A stretch of 64,000 bases of DNA from the NCBI GenBank assembly GCA_947044405.1, contig CAMRHE010000028.1:8640001-8704000 (forward strand). Reading direction: 5' to 3'. Positions 10,787 to 26,171 of the stretch are shown piece after piece. Position numbers and translations under genes: made by a program. The number at the start of each line of letters is the position of its first letter. Position 1 is the stretch's first letter. The DNA comes from Leptodactylus fallax. Its lineage: Eukaryota > Chordata > Amphibia > Anura > Leptodactylidae. Below the pieces are notes generated by a model that did no database searches, had not been told where the DNA came from, and saw nothing but the letters and a program-made list of their open reading frames with translations.

Positions 10787-10813
10787 TATATATATATATA
10801 TATATATATATAT
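10787..10813. repeat. (TA)n microsatellite abutting Tc1-C
   Basis: About 13 TA units begin at the target duplication of Tc1-C. They could be the original insertion target or an expansion of the TA duplication. Confidence 0.9.
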
Positions 10814-10838
10814 CATTTTAATAATGGTGAAATGCAGA

Positions 10839-10940
10839 TGAGAGCCCAGGAAGGTGAGTATTACCTTTTTATTTAATTCTACCTTCCATGAACCTCTGAT
10901 TATTATACTCTGGGGTCTAAAGAGACTTCTGACTAGGACC
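10839..10940 (+). repeat. Fragment related to the hAT-2 MITE interior
   Basis: AAGGTGAGTATTACCT followed by CCTCTGATTATTATACTCTGGGGTCT resembles the inner arm of the hAT-2 element at 59960-60030 (AGGTAAGTAAC .. TTCATTATACTCTGGGGTCT). Only one arm is present. Confidence 0.45.
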
Positions 10941-11040
10941 GAGAAACAAAACACTCATCTTTTCTAAAGTCCTGAATAACAAATCTGCCTAGCTATGCTG
11001 TGACATAGACATAATGGTGCATCACTGTATTCTATACATA

Positions 11041-11953
<913 letters not shown>

Positions 11954-11957
11954 CATA

Positions 11958-12200
11958 TAGTATATCACTGTATGCTATACATATAGACGTATGTGATGTA
12001 TCACTGTATACTATACATATAGACGTATATGATGTATCACTGTATACTATACATATAGACGTATATGATGTATAACTGTATACTATACATATAGACGTAT
12101 ATGATGTATCACTGTATACCATACTCATATAAACATATATGGTGTATAACTGAATAATATAAATGTAGACGTATATGGTGCATAACTGTGTACTATAACT
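11958..12200. repeat. 36-bp minisatellite (about 6 units)
   Basis: The unit TGTATCACTGTATACTATAC plus ATATAGACGTATATGA repeats with growing divergence to the right. It starts immediately after Tc1-D copy 1. The 69-codon minus frame here is a by-product of the 12-codon period. Confidence 0.85.
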
Positions 12201-14189
12201 AAGCAGTTTTGCCGCTCTAAATTCTGGTAAAGATGCTATATCGAATACTATTTTTTATACCTTCCTAGTAGAGTTTGACTCAAGAACTTTACTTGGAGTG
12301 TCCCTTTAAGTCTTTCTTCATGTAGATTCCCTTTAAGCACCAGGAACAATTAAACTTATTTGACAATATAATTCCGTCCTGATTTTACAGATGTGACTTC
12401 CAGGTTGTTTTCACACATAATAAAATGGAATTATGGTGTTGTTTTAGTGGTTATGAGGTACAGGATCAGATGTGGCAGCTTTATATGTTAGGAGCTGGAG
12501 CCTTGTATAGCAGACAATCTACGATCTTTGCACAAGTTCTCGCGGCCGCTAAATCTTCTACATCTTCACAACAGCAGAATATATGCGGACTGTAAAATTA
12601 CTTGTTTATTAGACGTTACGCCTTTTGTGATATAGAACCGTCATGTGTAAGCCGGTTCGATGTGTTGTGTATTTAAACTTGTATTGCCCCCTAGTGTTTA
12701 GGGCATGGATAACAGTCACTAAGCTGCATAATGTGTACAGAGCCATGTGCTGCTAAATCTACCGACTTATGAAATACATCACTGGTGAACATGTTTTATA
12801 ATACCAGTTCATGTGATAGACTCTTTACCTCTGTTTTACTGAATATCTCGGTCTCTTTATGTTCCTGGGACCATTAGTATAGGCAGAGGCATAAGATGAA
12901 GCTCTAGAGCCCCAATGCAGGATCTATAAAAGATCTGACCTCTTGGCATGGTGGAAGGGTTGGCGAATCTCCCATACCCGGTGGAATATTCCTGCATCCT
13001 GCGGTCATGTTATATGTGACATGGACATATTATATGAGATATAGACACTCTATGTGCTGGACACATCACAAAAAAGGGGAGTTCCTGGAAGTTTTTTTTT
13101 ATTTCTTCAGAAGGTAGCGTGTTCCCAAAAAAGGCATGTTCCATACCCCAAAATGGGCCATGGCCATGTTAACCATTTATTAAACAAGTGTATTGTGGCG
13201 TGAAACAATGTGCAAGGATGGTTTAATATTGATGATCTATCCTACTGTAGGTTGTCTATTTCAGATCAATAGGGATCTGACTCCAGACACCGCAACAATT
13301 GTCTGACCGATTCCACATAGTAACTGTAAATGGTACTGCAGCTGTCTCCCATTCAAGTACCACTACCCAAGGTATGGCGCTGTGCTTGATCTAGGGCCTG
13401 TTCCGCAGAGCTTTGGCCCCTTCCTTTAGCTGATCTGAGGGGGTACCAGGAGTCTGACCCCCACCAATCTGATATTAAAGTCCTGGAAGACCATTTCATA
13501 AATCAATGATAATGTTGGGCAGAAGAAGGATCAGCGTGTTCAATTTCTATGCCTGATCCTTTTAGTATCAGGTGACATAAATTAATGCTAATGGCTTCCG
13601 GCAGTGACTTATTCCCCTCTTCCCGCTGACAACACATGTACGTTTGGCTTTACCGAGCATGCATGTGTATGGGGGAGTTAAGAGGAATAGCTAAAAGAGC
13701 ATTCTTCAGACAGCTACTGAAGGTGTGAGGACTTAAGGACAAAAAGATCCAGTACATCGGGCTCTAGGTAACAAAACCCTGGATCATAATGGAGGACTCC
13801 CTGTCCTCTGTGTATGCCATTGTCTCACACACAGGCTACCATACAGCTTTCCTAGATTCCTGTAGAGGTATTATATTGAGGTGACCATTGCCATTATAGA
13901 TATTTCTGATGTGTCAATCAAAATTGTCATAAGCTTTGGGTAGGGTAGATGGGAGTGATGATCTTGGGGTCCCTGCTGTCACTGGACAGGCGGCTTGTGG
14001 GGTTTTTTCCCATTCAATATGATGTCTTTTTAGAGATAAGTGGAATTTTGCTGTTGGGAAACACCTCATAACTACACCCTGTCACTTCCTCGGCCTGCCA
14101 ATGACTATTACCTTGTATAGCAGTCCTCATCTTCAGGAAGATCTATGAATTGACAGTATGAAGACCTATCTAATGAGCTTAACAATGAG
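12201..14189. other. No gene; decayed dispersed repeat at about 13200-13500
   Basis: The stretch from TTGATGATCTATCC through GGGGGTACCAGGAGTCTGAC to CCACCAATCTGATATT looks like a degraded MITE of the same type as fragments near 4081, 5040 and 59170-59270. The remainder shows nothing I can support. Confidence 0.35.
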
Positions 14190-14465
14190 CTCCAGTGACA
14201 GTGACAAGGGGATGTCCTCTACACCTAGGCCAGTGACAGTGACGTCTCCAACACCTAGGTTGGTGACAGTGACAATGGGATGCCCTCTACACCTAGGCCA
14301 GTGACAGTGATGTCCCCAAAACATAGACCGGTGACAGTGACAAGGGGATGTCCTCAACACCTAGGCTAGTTGCAGCGACAAAGGGACGTCCTCAGCACCT
14401 AGGCTGGTGACAGTGAGAAGGGGACGTCTTCAACACCTAGGCCGGTGACAATGACAAGGGGACAT
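14190..14465. repeat. 38-bp minisatellite (about 8 units)
   Basis: Units of about 38 bp: CCAGTGACAGTGACAAGGGG then ATGTCCTCTACACCTAGG, some shortened to about 30 bp. The last unit (GACAAGGGGACATCCTCTAC) runs straight into the retroelement-like repeat at 14466 and matches its unamplified counterpart at 24357. Confidence 0.85.
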
Positions 14466-14880
14466 CCTCTACGTCTAGAGGAGAGAGCATTTCACCCGCA
14501 TTATAGACGAGAATTCTTTAGTGTAAGAGCAGTGAGGCTGTGGAAGTCACTGCCACAGGATGTGGTGATGGGGGATTCATTGTGCAAGTTCAAAAAGGGC
14601 CTAGATGACTTTTTTAAAAGCAAAAATATTACAGGTTACAGTTATTAGATCTCTGGAGATGACAAGTTAAACATTACAGGTTAGGGGTATTAGATCTCTG
14701 GAGATGACAAGCTGATCCAAGCTTTTATAATAATTGCCAGATTTAGAGTCAGGAAAGAATTTTCTCCTCTCCCATGGACAATTGGCATCAGCCTCATGAG
14801 GTTTTTTGCCTTCCTCCAGATCAACACTGTAGGGTTAGTTTCCACTTGATGGACCCATGTCTTCATCCAACCTTATTTAC
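14466..14880 (+). repeat. Retroelement-like dispersed repeat fragment
   Basis: The frame 14463-14648 encodes FHPHYRREFFSVRAVRLW, KSLPQDVV and FKKGLDDFF. The pattern F..R.VRLWNSLP..VV followed by FK..LD occurs near the C-terminus of some non-LTR retrotransposon polyproteins. The downstream non-coding part (TTGCCTTCCTCCAGATCAAC to CTTCATCCAACCTTATTTACTATT) resembles widespread frog and fish repeats. A diverged second copy lies at 24340-24700. The class assignment is tentative. Confidence 0.5.
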
Positions 14881-16624
14881 TATTACTCAGAACCAGTGGT
14901 GATCAACCAATATATTGTGGAGGCCTCAAATAGTGCTCTTGACTGCACCAAAGGGCCACACATCAGATACAGCTATGACCAGGTCTTGGGGTAGGAACAC
15001 ATGTGCATGACTTTTTGATACAGTTGTACACAATATACTGTATCTTCATAATATAACAAAAATAGTTTACAATGGAGGTCAATCTGTAGGCAGCATGTTA
15101 TAGCTGAAGGAGCTGAGACGATCAATATACAATTTGGTGGAAAAATATCCAGTTGGACCTGAAACTTATTGGTGAAATCCCTGCTCTCTTTAGTCCTACG
15201 AGTCCAGTGGATGGTCCAGCTCAACAAAGGATGAGATGAACCAACCACTGGACTCACAAAATATTCCAAGTTGCCCAACCTTTTCCCCCCAGAACTATAA
15301 ATCAATGTCCTCAGCTCTTCCAGTTCTACAATTTGCAGCCTACAGATATTAAACACGACAAGTTCACTTTAAAATCATAGGCAATTTTTTTGCAGGCCGC
15401 GCTTTTTTCTTTATTCTTGATTTATGAAATTCTTTCAAAAATGGAAGAGTCAATCCATAAATTACATTAGGGTATATCAGCGGGAGAAAAAGAGCAGAGC
15501 ACAGTGATTTGCCAGTTTTCCCAGCAGATATAAAAGTTCAGAACAAGGCAATAAAACCTTCCAAAAAGGTCAATAAGGGAAATTGTCGACTGGTAGGAAG
15601 TTGCAGAGATAGAAAAAAAAAGATTTCTCAGATGAGAGAAAAATTGATGGGAGAAGAGCAAGAGATAATGAAAGATACCGGTTACAGTGTTGACTTTATG
15701 AAATTCACTTAACCCACTGTATTTATCTAAGACCCCATAAGATACAGAAAAAAGGTCCCAAGTTTTCAAAAAAAAAAAAGCCGTCTTCTTCTATTTTCTC
15801 AAGGATCGGACTGAAATGTAAAACTGGTAACTTTGTAAAGTTTACATTTAGTCGATAATAAAAAGTGATTTCATTGCCATGGGGCAGAGACATAAAGGAT
15901 ATTGTATACACAGCGTAAACAGAAAGTTCAAGTACAAAGTATTATATGGAACAAAAGTGACTCCATAGGGTAATAATAAGGTCAGGAGAATGTATTGAAC
16001 CCAACAGCTGCAATCCATCCCTCCTGTTGACAGTATCAGGTGGCCAATGTCACCGAGACAAACAGATGAAGGAGGAAAGGTCAACTTTTTTTTATTTTCA
16101 AATAGATTTTTTTTTTCTGTAAGTGGTGAAATGTTAAAGCTGCTTTGAAGGCGAGATGGGAACATGGAGTCAGTACAGTGTGTGATAAGACAGATTGCGA
16201 GAGGTAACACAAAGCAGCAGGACATGGCTGGACAAGGAGTACCGAATAGTCCCACATTTTCTACGGCAATTCATTTTTTACATTTGCAAAGACATTATTT
16301 ATGCATAAGGCACATGAAATTTCACTGGCATTAGCAAATCTGGTTCTACGGATGAATTTATTCTAAGAAAAAAGGTTTATATGTACAGTAAATGTTTTTG
16401 AAATAAAAACTTCAGCAGCTTTGTAAATAGTTTTGAAAACAAAGCCTATCATTTTGTGTATAACAGCTCCTATATAGTGATGTAGCTCCAGTGGAGGCAG
16501 ACCACACAGCCACTAGGGGGCACATGGGGCACGTGGGGCTGAATCACCTGTTCCGTCCATTACCAGAAAACCAAGCAGATATTAACTTGAACCTAGGCCA
16601 CCCACCACTTCACCCAGCAACTAC
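14881..16624. other. No recognisable gene
   Basis: Frames of 60-135 codons occur (for example 14973-15356 and 15848-16255, minus) without any motif. A-rich and T-rich runs are common. Treated as non-coding. Confidence 0.4.
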
Positions 16625-17310
16625 TTAAAGGGGTTGTCTGGGATAAAATGAAAATTTAACACTAAACTAAATACCCTCCCCCTGCCTAACATTTTCTGAT
16701 TTTCTGGTGATGTATCGTTTCCCTGTTTCCGGAAATGGAACATAACCAATACTACCCCCTTCTCCACCCCATCATACTTACCTGTCTTCATGTCTTCATT
16801 GTCTGGGCACCAAAAGTCACTTTCTTCAGTGGGGCCAATGCCTATGCAATAGAGCTGTAATGCACTCCGGTTCTATTACACAGGCGCGGGCAGAAGTCAA
16901 GAGAAGAGGAAACAGCGGCACAGAAGAAAGTGATCTCCAGGACAGGAAGACAGGTAAGTATGATGGGGTGGAGGGGGCGGGATGAGTTAGTTAGTTCGGT
17001 AGGTAGGTAGGGCTAGTAGTTCACGGGCTAGCTAGGGAAACAGGGAGGGGTGTGAGAGAGGGAGGGGGAGGGAGTGAGAGGGGGATCTGAGTGAAGAGCA
17101 ATGCATCATGGTAGTTGTAGGCTAAGAGAGCAGGAAGCTACCTATGTAAACAAATGCAGAGGATGCCAGGAGCTCCCAGAGAAACCCAGAAATCACTCAA
17201 AACACTGCTAAAGGTATTTGAGTGTGTTTATTAACCCATTAATAGCAATAACAGACCTTTTTTAAAAAAAAAAAAGATTTTTTGATGTTTTGCCCGGAAA
17301 ACCCCTTTAA
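16625..17310. mobile_element. TTAA-flanked foldback MITE
   Basis: TTAAAGGGGTTGTCTGGGAT at the left pairs with an inverted CCCGGAAAACCCCTTTAA at the right; both ends carry TTAA (16625-16628, 17307-17310). TTAA duplications are typical of piggyBac and Kolobok elements. An inner inverted pair (CCACCCCATCATACTTACCT near 16763 and its complement near 16952) makes part of the element foldback. Each inner arm carries CAGGTAAGTA, a consensus 5' splice site, one on each strand. No transposase is present. A G-rich purine stretch lies at 17040-17085. Confidence 0.75.
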
Positions 17311-17439
17311 CTCTACTGTCCTTTCCTCACTGTCTGGTTTCTCTTATTCACCTGTACTATTAATTTCTGACAATGTATTTTAACATTGAAGCTCCACTTT
17401 AGATTAGGGTGCAAACAGCTAAGGTCCTGATCCCAAAAG

Positions 17440-17880
17440 AAGAGAAAAACCGCAGCACCCCAAAGTATTGACCCCACATGCTGCATGAATAAATGGGCTT
17501 ACTTTGGATTGCTGAGTTTTTCTCTTTCCCACATTGTTTCACAAAAACAATGTGGGAAAAACCATGGCGGAAACGCATTGTGGTTTTTTCTGCAGTGCTT
17601 TTCACAGAAAGTATGCAGAATTTTCCTCTGCGGACTTTCTGCTTCAATTATATCTATAGGGAACACACCAGTGTTTTCGTAGGTATAACTGACATGCTGC
17701 GATTTACAAAATATAGCAGCATTTCCACTGCGATATTTTTCAGCAATGTGTGGATGGGATTAGCCAGAATTCCATCCACTTTGCAGGTACTGTAAAACGC
17801 AGCTTTTTTTTTTTTTTTGCTGTGGCGTTTCCACTGCGGTCAAATCACCACATTTTCACAACGTGGGGCCCCGGCCTTAA
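17440..17880. repeat. Dispersed repeat with hairpin, MITE-like
   Basis: CCACATTGTTT and AAACAATGTGG (near 17529-17556) form a perfect 11-bp stem with a 5-nt loop. The right end AACGTGGGGCCCCGGCCTTA has the look of a MITE terminus, but I could not identify a matching left end. The 60-100 codon frames here (17399-17795) have no signature. Confidence 0.4.
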
Positions 17881-19154
17881 AAAGATTATCCAAGATTAGC
17901 AAACATAGCCGCTTTTGTTTCTGGAAGCCCTACTTTGCCTTCTCAGCCAGTTTCATTGTAAGATGGTGTGGTTGCACATCTTGACCTTATGGCTAGTTGC
18001 TTGGGAAGGGTGATGTTCCTGTCTCGACTGCACATGCAGATATTATGGGTGCACAAAAGCCTACAGGGTAGAAGATGGGCACACAGAAGGTTTACTAGAA
18101 CATTGTTGTATTGTGTGTTGTGGATTCCTTGCTTTGTATCTTGTTACTTTCTCATGTTACTTTAAATGGTGCAGGTCATCATGCAGTCAGTGTTCTAGTG
18201 TTTTCTGTAAGTTGTATTGTGCGCTGACTCCTTAGCGTTGTGAAAAGACAGGCCGGACATATGAGCACATTGGCCAGGGGGAAGCAATATTGCCATTGAC
18301 CCAACACTGGCAATTTCCAACCTTCACAACATTACATCCATTGGTCACATGGCCAAGTTGCTGAACGGGACCGATCTGGCCATTTGACCAGAGGACATGA
18401 TGTCACTGACTGAGAAGAGGAAGTGGAGCTTTATCTGAAATAAAGCAGCCACGTTCTCAAACCCAAACTCCGAATCCTAACACTAACCCCCTGACCCTAA
18501 CCTCTGTACAGCACTGTGGAATATGTTGGTGCTATATAAGTGACACAAATATATACGTTAACAGCCTTGAGCTTGGATGAAGGGGTGAGTAGGACATGAT
18601 GTATTTACTGATCGCTCATGTCAGCAGAATTTCCTCCCTGTATTCTTGTAACCGAGATGAAATCTTCAACTCAAATAAAAATTCTATAAATGACAAAAAT
18701 AACCGAACACTTTAACTCATCTCTGTCTAAGAAGATTAATGGCGCACCCGGAAATAACAAGTGGTAACATTTGTACTCTGCGAGCAATTGTCACTGAATT
18801 AAGATACAAAACAATACATCACACGGAATATCGAAGTATCACAAATCAATCATATTAAAGTGAATTTGTCATCCGCACTTTAACTGAGAGCGGCTCCTTT
18901 TATTACATTCAGAGCTCTTTGCTGTGCTGGCAAGAGATGTGTCGTACCCGGCTTATGCCAGCCTGGATCCTGCAGGGCTCATGGAAATTAACATGATCAT
19001 TTAGTGGCTGACAGAAGAGACATCCTATGAAGAAGAAACTCACTGGAAAAGTTTAATAGTCCCAATCTCCTCAAGGAAAGTAAGGATTAGAATCTCTGTA
19101 TGTGAGGTGCCTTCCTTGTGAACATATACCTTAGGAGGCCAGTGTGGATGTTAT
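17881..19154. other. No gene; one SINE/L2-like tail at about 18506-18553
   Basis: CAGCACTGTGGAATATGTTG followed by GTGCTATATAAG matches the tail of the SINE at 34732-34968. The remainder is ordinary AT-rich sequence. Confidence 0.45.
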
Positions 19155-19734
19155 TAGAGATGAGCGAATTGAAGCTGACAAAGTGGAATTCGATCCAAAT
19201 TTCAAGAAATATTCGATTCGGATCGAATCGAATCCGGATTTCCTCACGCTTCGTGGTAACGAATTGCATTTTTTTCATAAAATGACTGCTGCACGTTAGA
19301 ACATGGGGCAAGTAACTCTGGGAACATGGGATCACCCACAATGCCATGCGTGCATCCAATCAGCAGCCAGTCAACCCTGTGATGTCACAGCCCTATAACC
19401 CCCTTCACGACTGCCCACGGCATCGGGAGCGGGTGTTAGCTGTACCTGACAGTTAACACCCTGCTCCATAACCCCCGGTTGAGCACAGCTCCGATCGTGG
19501 GTTTTAACCCCTTGGATGCCGCAGTCAAACATGACTGCGGCATCCAAGGGGTTCCTCCATGCTGCATGTCCCCATCTGCACCCCCCTGCAGCATGTTCTA
19601 CACTACTATACAGGGTCTCTGCAGCCAGGAATTAGTTGTTGTTTTTTTTACTCGCTTCGCCGCAAATTAATTCAGATTGAATCATATTGGAAAATTCGGC
19701 AAAGCTGCCTTATCGAATTTTTGAAAAATCTCTA
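19155..19734. mobile_element. hAT-1 MITE, copy 1
   Basis: A 580-bp element with ends TAGAGATGAGCGAAT and inverted ATTTTTGAAAAATCTCTA. It is flanked by an 8-bp target duplication, GATGTTAT (19147-19154) and GATGTCAT (19735-19742), with one mismatch. An 8-bp duplication with TAGAG-type ends fits the hAT superfamily. Inside, CCCCTTGGATGCCGCAGTC and its exact inverse form a 19-bp hairpin stem around 19509-19552. No coding capacity, so it needs transposase in trans. Confidence 0.85.
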
Positions 19735-20145
19735 GATGTCATGTATGCATGTACCCGTGATGAAGGGGCGTGACACTCCAGAGATTGACCAGCTAAGGGT
19801 ATGTTCACATTGAGACATTTGTACTTGCTGATAAATTCTGCTTTTGGAATTCAGAAGCGGAATGTTTCTGCTTTACCAAATGCATTGTAGAATTTGCAAA
19901 TTCTGCATTCAATGTTGTAGTATTTTTCTGCCTCCCATTCATTTCACTGGAAGCATAAATCCTATTATTTCTACAAGGTTTTTGCATGCCTTCATAACCA
20001 GATGTGGATTATAAAGGGAGTGATGGTATAAAGGAAAGACGACACTCCTGTTTTTCAATTCAATTCTGGTTTCGCAAAACCTAAACTCAAGAACACACTC
20101 TTAGGCTATATTCACACAACCACGTCCGTTTTTCAGCAATAATTA

Positions 20146-21755
<1,610 letters not shown>

Positions 21756-23697
21756 TTAAACCAGTCCATTTTTACCAGCTGTTTTACATCCATTTTACAC
21801 CCACCCATTTGTTAATGTAACAACCACATCTTCTCTTGCCAGACAATTGTAGTTAATAGGAGGATACAGACTTTGATACATTGTAAAAACATAAATTGTA
21901 ATAGCCACTCTCCACCGTAAACTCCATGCTCTTCTTTGGATCGCTTTACTCTTCGCAACAATAAATATATATCCAGCCTTTGGATGCATACCATGAGATT
22001 ATATGAAAGCAGGAATGGGGAGGGTGAGCTCCTCATATACAGTATAATGTCCACTTAGTGCACCCACATACTAAAGTGCCCCTAAATAGACTATTGTTCC
22101 TTAAATGCCTCCACACAGTATAATGACCTCTCAGTGCCCCCCATACAGTATAATGCACCCTATATGGTATAATGCCCCTTTAAAGCTCCAAGGCACAGTG
22201 TAATGCCCCCTTGTGGTCCCCACACAGTATAATGTCGTAGCTCACACCATATGGGGCCCAGGGAGTAAGCAGTAAGTCTAGTTCTTTATACTCACTGCTC
22301 TTAGGCCGACCCTTTTCTTCTTTGCAGGCAGCTAACACTACATCATAACAATTCCAGAGCCAGGGGCAGAAAGGTAGTTGAGAGTCCTAAGAGACCATAT
22401 TCACTGCTCATTCTCGGGGCCCCTCTAGTCACCAGTGAGTTCTGCCATCCGTATTGAGCGTTCCTGGTATCCAATGGGCTATTGCTCTACTGATAATGAT
22501 CATCATCATAGAGAGGAGCGGTGGTCGCCCAGGGTCAGCTTAACCATGAAATCACCTCCTTGTATACTCCTCTGCATGACAGAATTGATATTTTATATTA
22601 AAATTGGGTTGACATAATACAGAACGAAAGTTGCTTTTCTCAACAAGAGACTGTCAAAATTTAACACAATTTCTGATATATAATTTACAATTAAGATGCC
22701 GTAACTGTCAGTGCAGGCGGCTTATCATAGAAGAGATGGATAATGGTTATAATGTATCATTACAATGAAACTAAGAATAGTAAAGCGCATATTATGAAAT
22801 CTAAACTGAAATATTGCTACATGAGAGCTGTAATTACCACATTTCCTCTCCACAGAATATTCCCATTCTTTACTACTACAAAAGATTATGTCCTTGGAAA
22901 GCCTGAGGTCAGCTATGTGGAAACTGTTCCATGCGGGCACAGTAATGTAGTGGCAGCTCTGCTGTGTCCCTGAATATTCAATTACCTGTGACAAAAAAAT
23001 TGTAATATTTTGGAAACCACTGAATATATAACTCTATGTGACTTTATGAGTGGGAGTTCTTAACCACTATTTTATAGCACCAAGTTTCTCGGCAAGGCTG
23101 TACAAAAAGTGGGCTCAGTATGGTCCCAGGCAAGGTCAGGATTAGAGGAACAGTAGGAGGTTACCTAGTGCACCAATGATTAAATGATCCCTAGCTTTTC
23201 AGACAACTCAGAGTATGTAAATCTGGATTAAAATGTAATGTACTTTATTTAAAACTGTTGCTGTTTTCTGCCTGAAAACCTCTCTAAAGTTCCTGCCACT
23301 AGGGGTCTCCCTTTTTGCTAATTTTCTATTTATGCCCGTTACAAGGGAAGGTTTGTCTTTATAAACCAACTGCCTCAAGACGGAACTCCAGAAGTGGAGG
23401 CAGAGGGGCAGGTCTCTCTTCACAGCCTCTGCATTTTTACATACAGATCTACTGCTCTGTGCTTCCTATCTGTAGACTGCTCAAAGAGGAGTCTGCAACT
23501 TTGTACAGCTCACAGTGAGTGTAAGGAGAGTCTAGCTACTTCTGACTAGTTGCTTGTGTTATTAATGATGGCCTATTAGTCATAGATAGATGTAAATGTA
23601 AAGAAACCAGTAGTAATAATAATGGATGGGGAGCAGACTGTTCTGTATAGTACATGCCTCCTGCAAAATGTGCTGCAGCCATAATGGGACTAATAGT
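21756..23697. other. No gene; short irregular repeats at 22075-22240
   Basis: CACACAGTATAATG and variants recur five or six times with irregular spacing between 22110 and 22235. The motif is close to CACACAGTATTATG, which forms the tandem repeat in the hAT-2 element (59566-59692), so this may be a related decayed repeat. Nothing else is supportable. Confidence 0.4.
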
Positions 23698-23699
23698 AA

Positions 23700-24270
<571 letters not shown>

Positions 24271-24271
<1 letters not shown>

Positions 24272-24301
24272 ATATATATTTATATATATATATATTATAT
24301 A
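24271..24301. repeat. TA-rich microsatellite
   Basis: An interrupted (TA)n run directly at the right end of Tc1-D copy 2. Confidence 0.8.
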
Positions 24302-24339
24302 CATGGATTGTACAGAAATCTGTCTAATGGTCTGTAATA

Positions 24340-24700
24340 CCCGGGTCTGCAACCACGACAAGGGGGCATCATCTATGTCCAGCGGAGAGAAGGTTTCCAT
24401 GTTATCATAAACGGAGATTCTTTCCTGTAAAAGCAGTGAGACCTTTGAACTCTCTGACACTGGATGCAGCAATAGTTGATTCATTTAACAAATTCAAAAG
24501 GCCTTTATTTTCTCTTTTATTTTTAGAATTGTTTCATTTGTATAAATAGATTTCTCTTTATTACAAGTTTTGACTACTAGATTTGGATTAGATGGAATTT
24601 TTGCCCCGATATGGGGTAATCGGCGTCCATCTCATCGATGTTTTTGCCTTCTTCTGGACCAACACACTAGGGTTATAAGTTTGCCTTGATGATCTAGTCT
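24340..24700 (+). repeat. Diverged second copy of the retroelement-like repeat
   Basis: GCAACCACGACAAGGGGGCA through GAGATTCTTTCCTGTAAAAG and AGTGAGACCTTTGAACTCTC, then TTTTTGCCTTCTTCTGGACC, parallels 14452-14830. Here the GACAAGGGGGCATC segment occurs once and is not tandemly amplified. Confidence 0.5.
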
Positions 24701-26171
24701 TATTTTTAATCTTTATGGTAAAATGGAAGAACTTCCAATAATCCACATACAGCCTGATAATAAGCTTATTTGTCAAAATCATGAATATTAAAAATCTAAT
24801 TAAATTTAATGAAAGTGAAAGATTCTTTTATTTCATTTTGATAGTTTCCAGATCATCAAGCCGGATTGACGTCTCTGAAGGAAAGGTGCTGAGGAGGTAA
24901 TACAAGCGTCTTCTCCTTCGAACCCACTTCCCAGTACAGCAATATTGTGATATATTTGTAACGTTTTTCTCTTCCGCTTGACACTTTCTAAAATATATAA
25001 ACACTTTTTATTCCACAGCCTATTGAGAATAAATTAAGGCTGCCTGAAATGTAACCAAGGCTATTTAGTTACAAGTGGTGCTAGTATTAGAGAATAACAT
25101 TATGCAGCTCAACTGCCTCTTGAGTTGTTGCCTATTCATCAAAACGTGTGAAATGGATGGCGGTCTGTAATGGCGGTACGTGATAACATTGATTCTTCAA
25201 GCTTAAATGCACAATTAAATGAACAATAAAATACACCTAAGCAGCGCGCTTTACAGGCGCATTCACAGGGGAGAAAGACGTGTTACACTATGGAGTTTTA
25301 GACCTTAAAAGCAGTTTGCTTTGCAAAACTTGACTGTCAGGGAAAACAATTACTAGTAACATTAAAGGTTATTTAAAACCACCATAGCAGAGAATTGTGG
25401 CATTACTTGGTGACAATACGTGTATTCTAAGAAAGAACATGAATTTCCAGGTCATAGAAGTGACATTTGTGGGGCTGCAGAATATTGGGCGGGTAATTGA
25501 CCGTTATTGTATTCCTGAATGGCTTGTTAGAAGGGTTTCTCAGATCCGATTTTTCCATAATCTTGTATGGTGAAGTGGTTTGTATCAGTGATGAGTCTCA
25601 TTTCTATAGGTCGAAAGATATACTGACATGATGCAGATTTGTTTCAGAAAGTTCTGTGGTAAATATAACCTAATAGAAAATAAAGGAAAAGAGGACTCTG
25701 GCAACTGATACAGAGGAAACACTTAAAGCATAACTAAACTTGTGATTTTCTTGCAGTATTTGTAACATTAATAAATATTGTAATATACTTTATTAACAAA
25801 TATTGGCTCCTTTCTGTGAGATCCTGCACTAAAATCCATTTCCTGTCCATTCATTCTCGATTGTTAGCTGACATCTGTTCACTGCTTTTCATTGGGTAGG
25901 GGGGTTGTTTTTAATGCAGGAATCTGAGGCTGGATACGGGTCACTTCAAACAGATATTTCTCAGGTATTTTATAACTTACAACAGTGATCCTTAGCTTTC
26001 ATATGACATCAGGATCGCAGTTCTACCTGTATTATTTCCAGTTCTCTTTAGTTAAATACATTTAGGATTATCACATTTATATGTAGTTGTTTCCACTGTG
26101 TTTTCAACTTGTGATATCTCTGGAAATAATACAGTTAGAACCTAGTGGACCATTTCCACTGAGACTAAGGG
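24701..26171. other. Apparently single-copy sequence
   Basis: I see no repeat, exon or RNA gene. About 25060-25300 is notable for balanced composition and several TAATTA/ATTA-like and CpG-containing motifs, and might be worth a conservation check. An inverted pair (GTATTATTTCCAGTTCT near 26030 and GGAAATAATACAG near 26121) precedes the minisatellite. Confidence 0.35.

Noticed and set aside
15848..16255. 135-codon minus-strand frame
   Set aside because: Cysteine- and leucine-rich chance frame over T-rich runs; no motif and no neighbouring exon signal.
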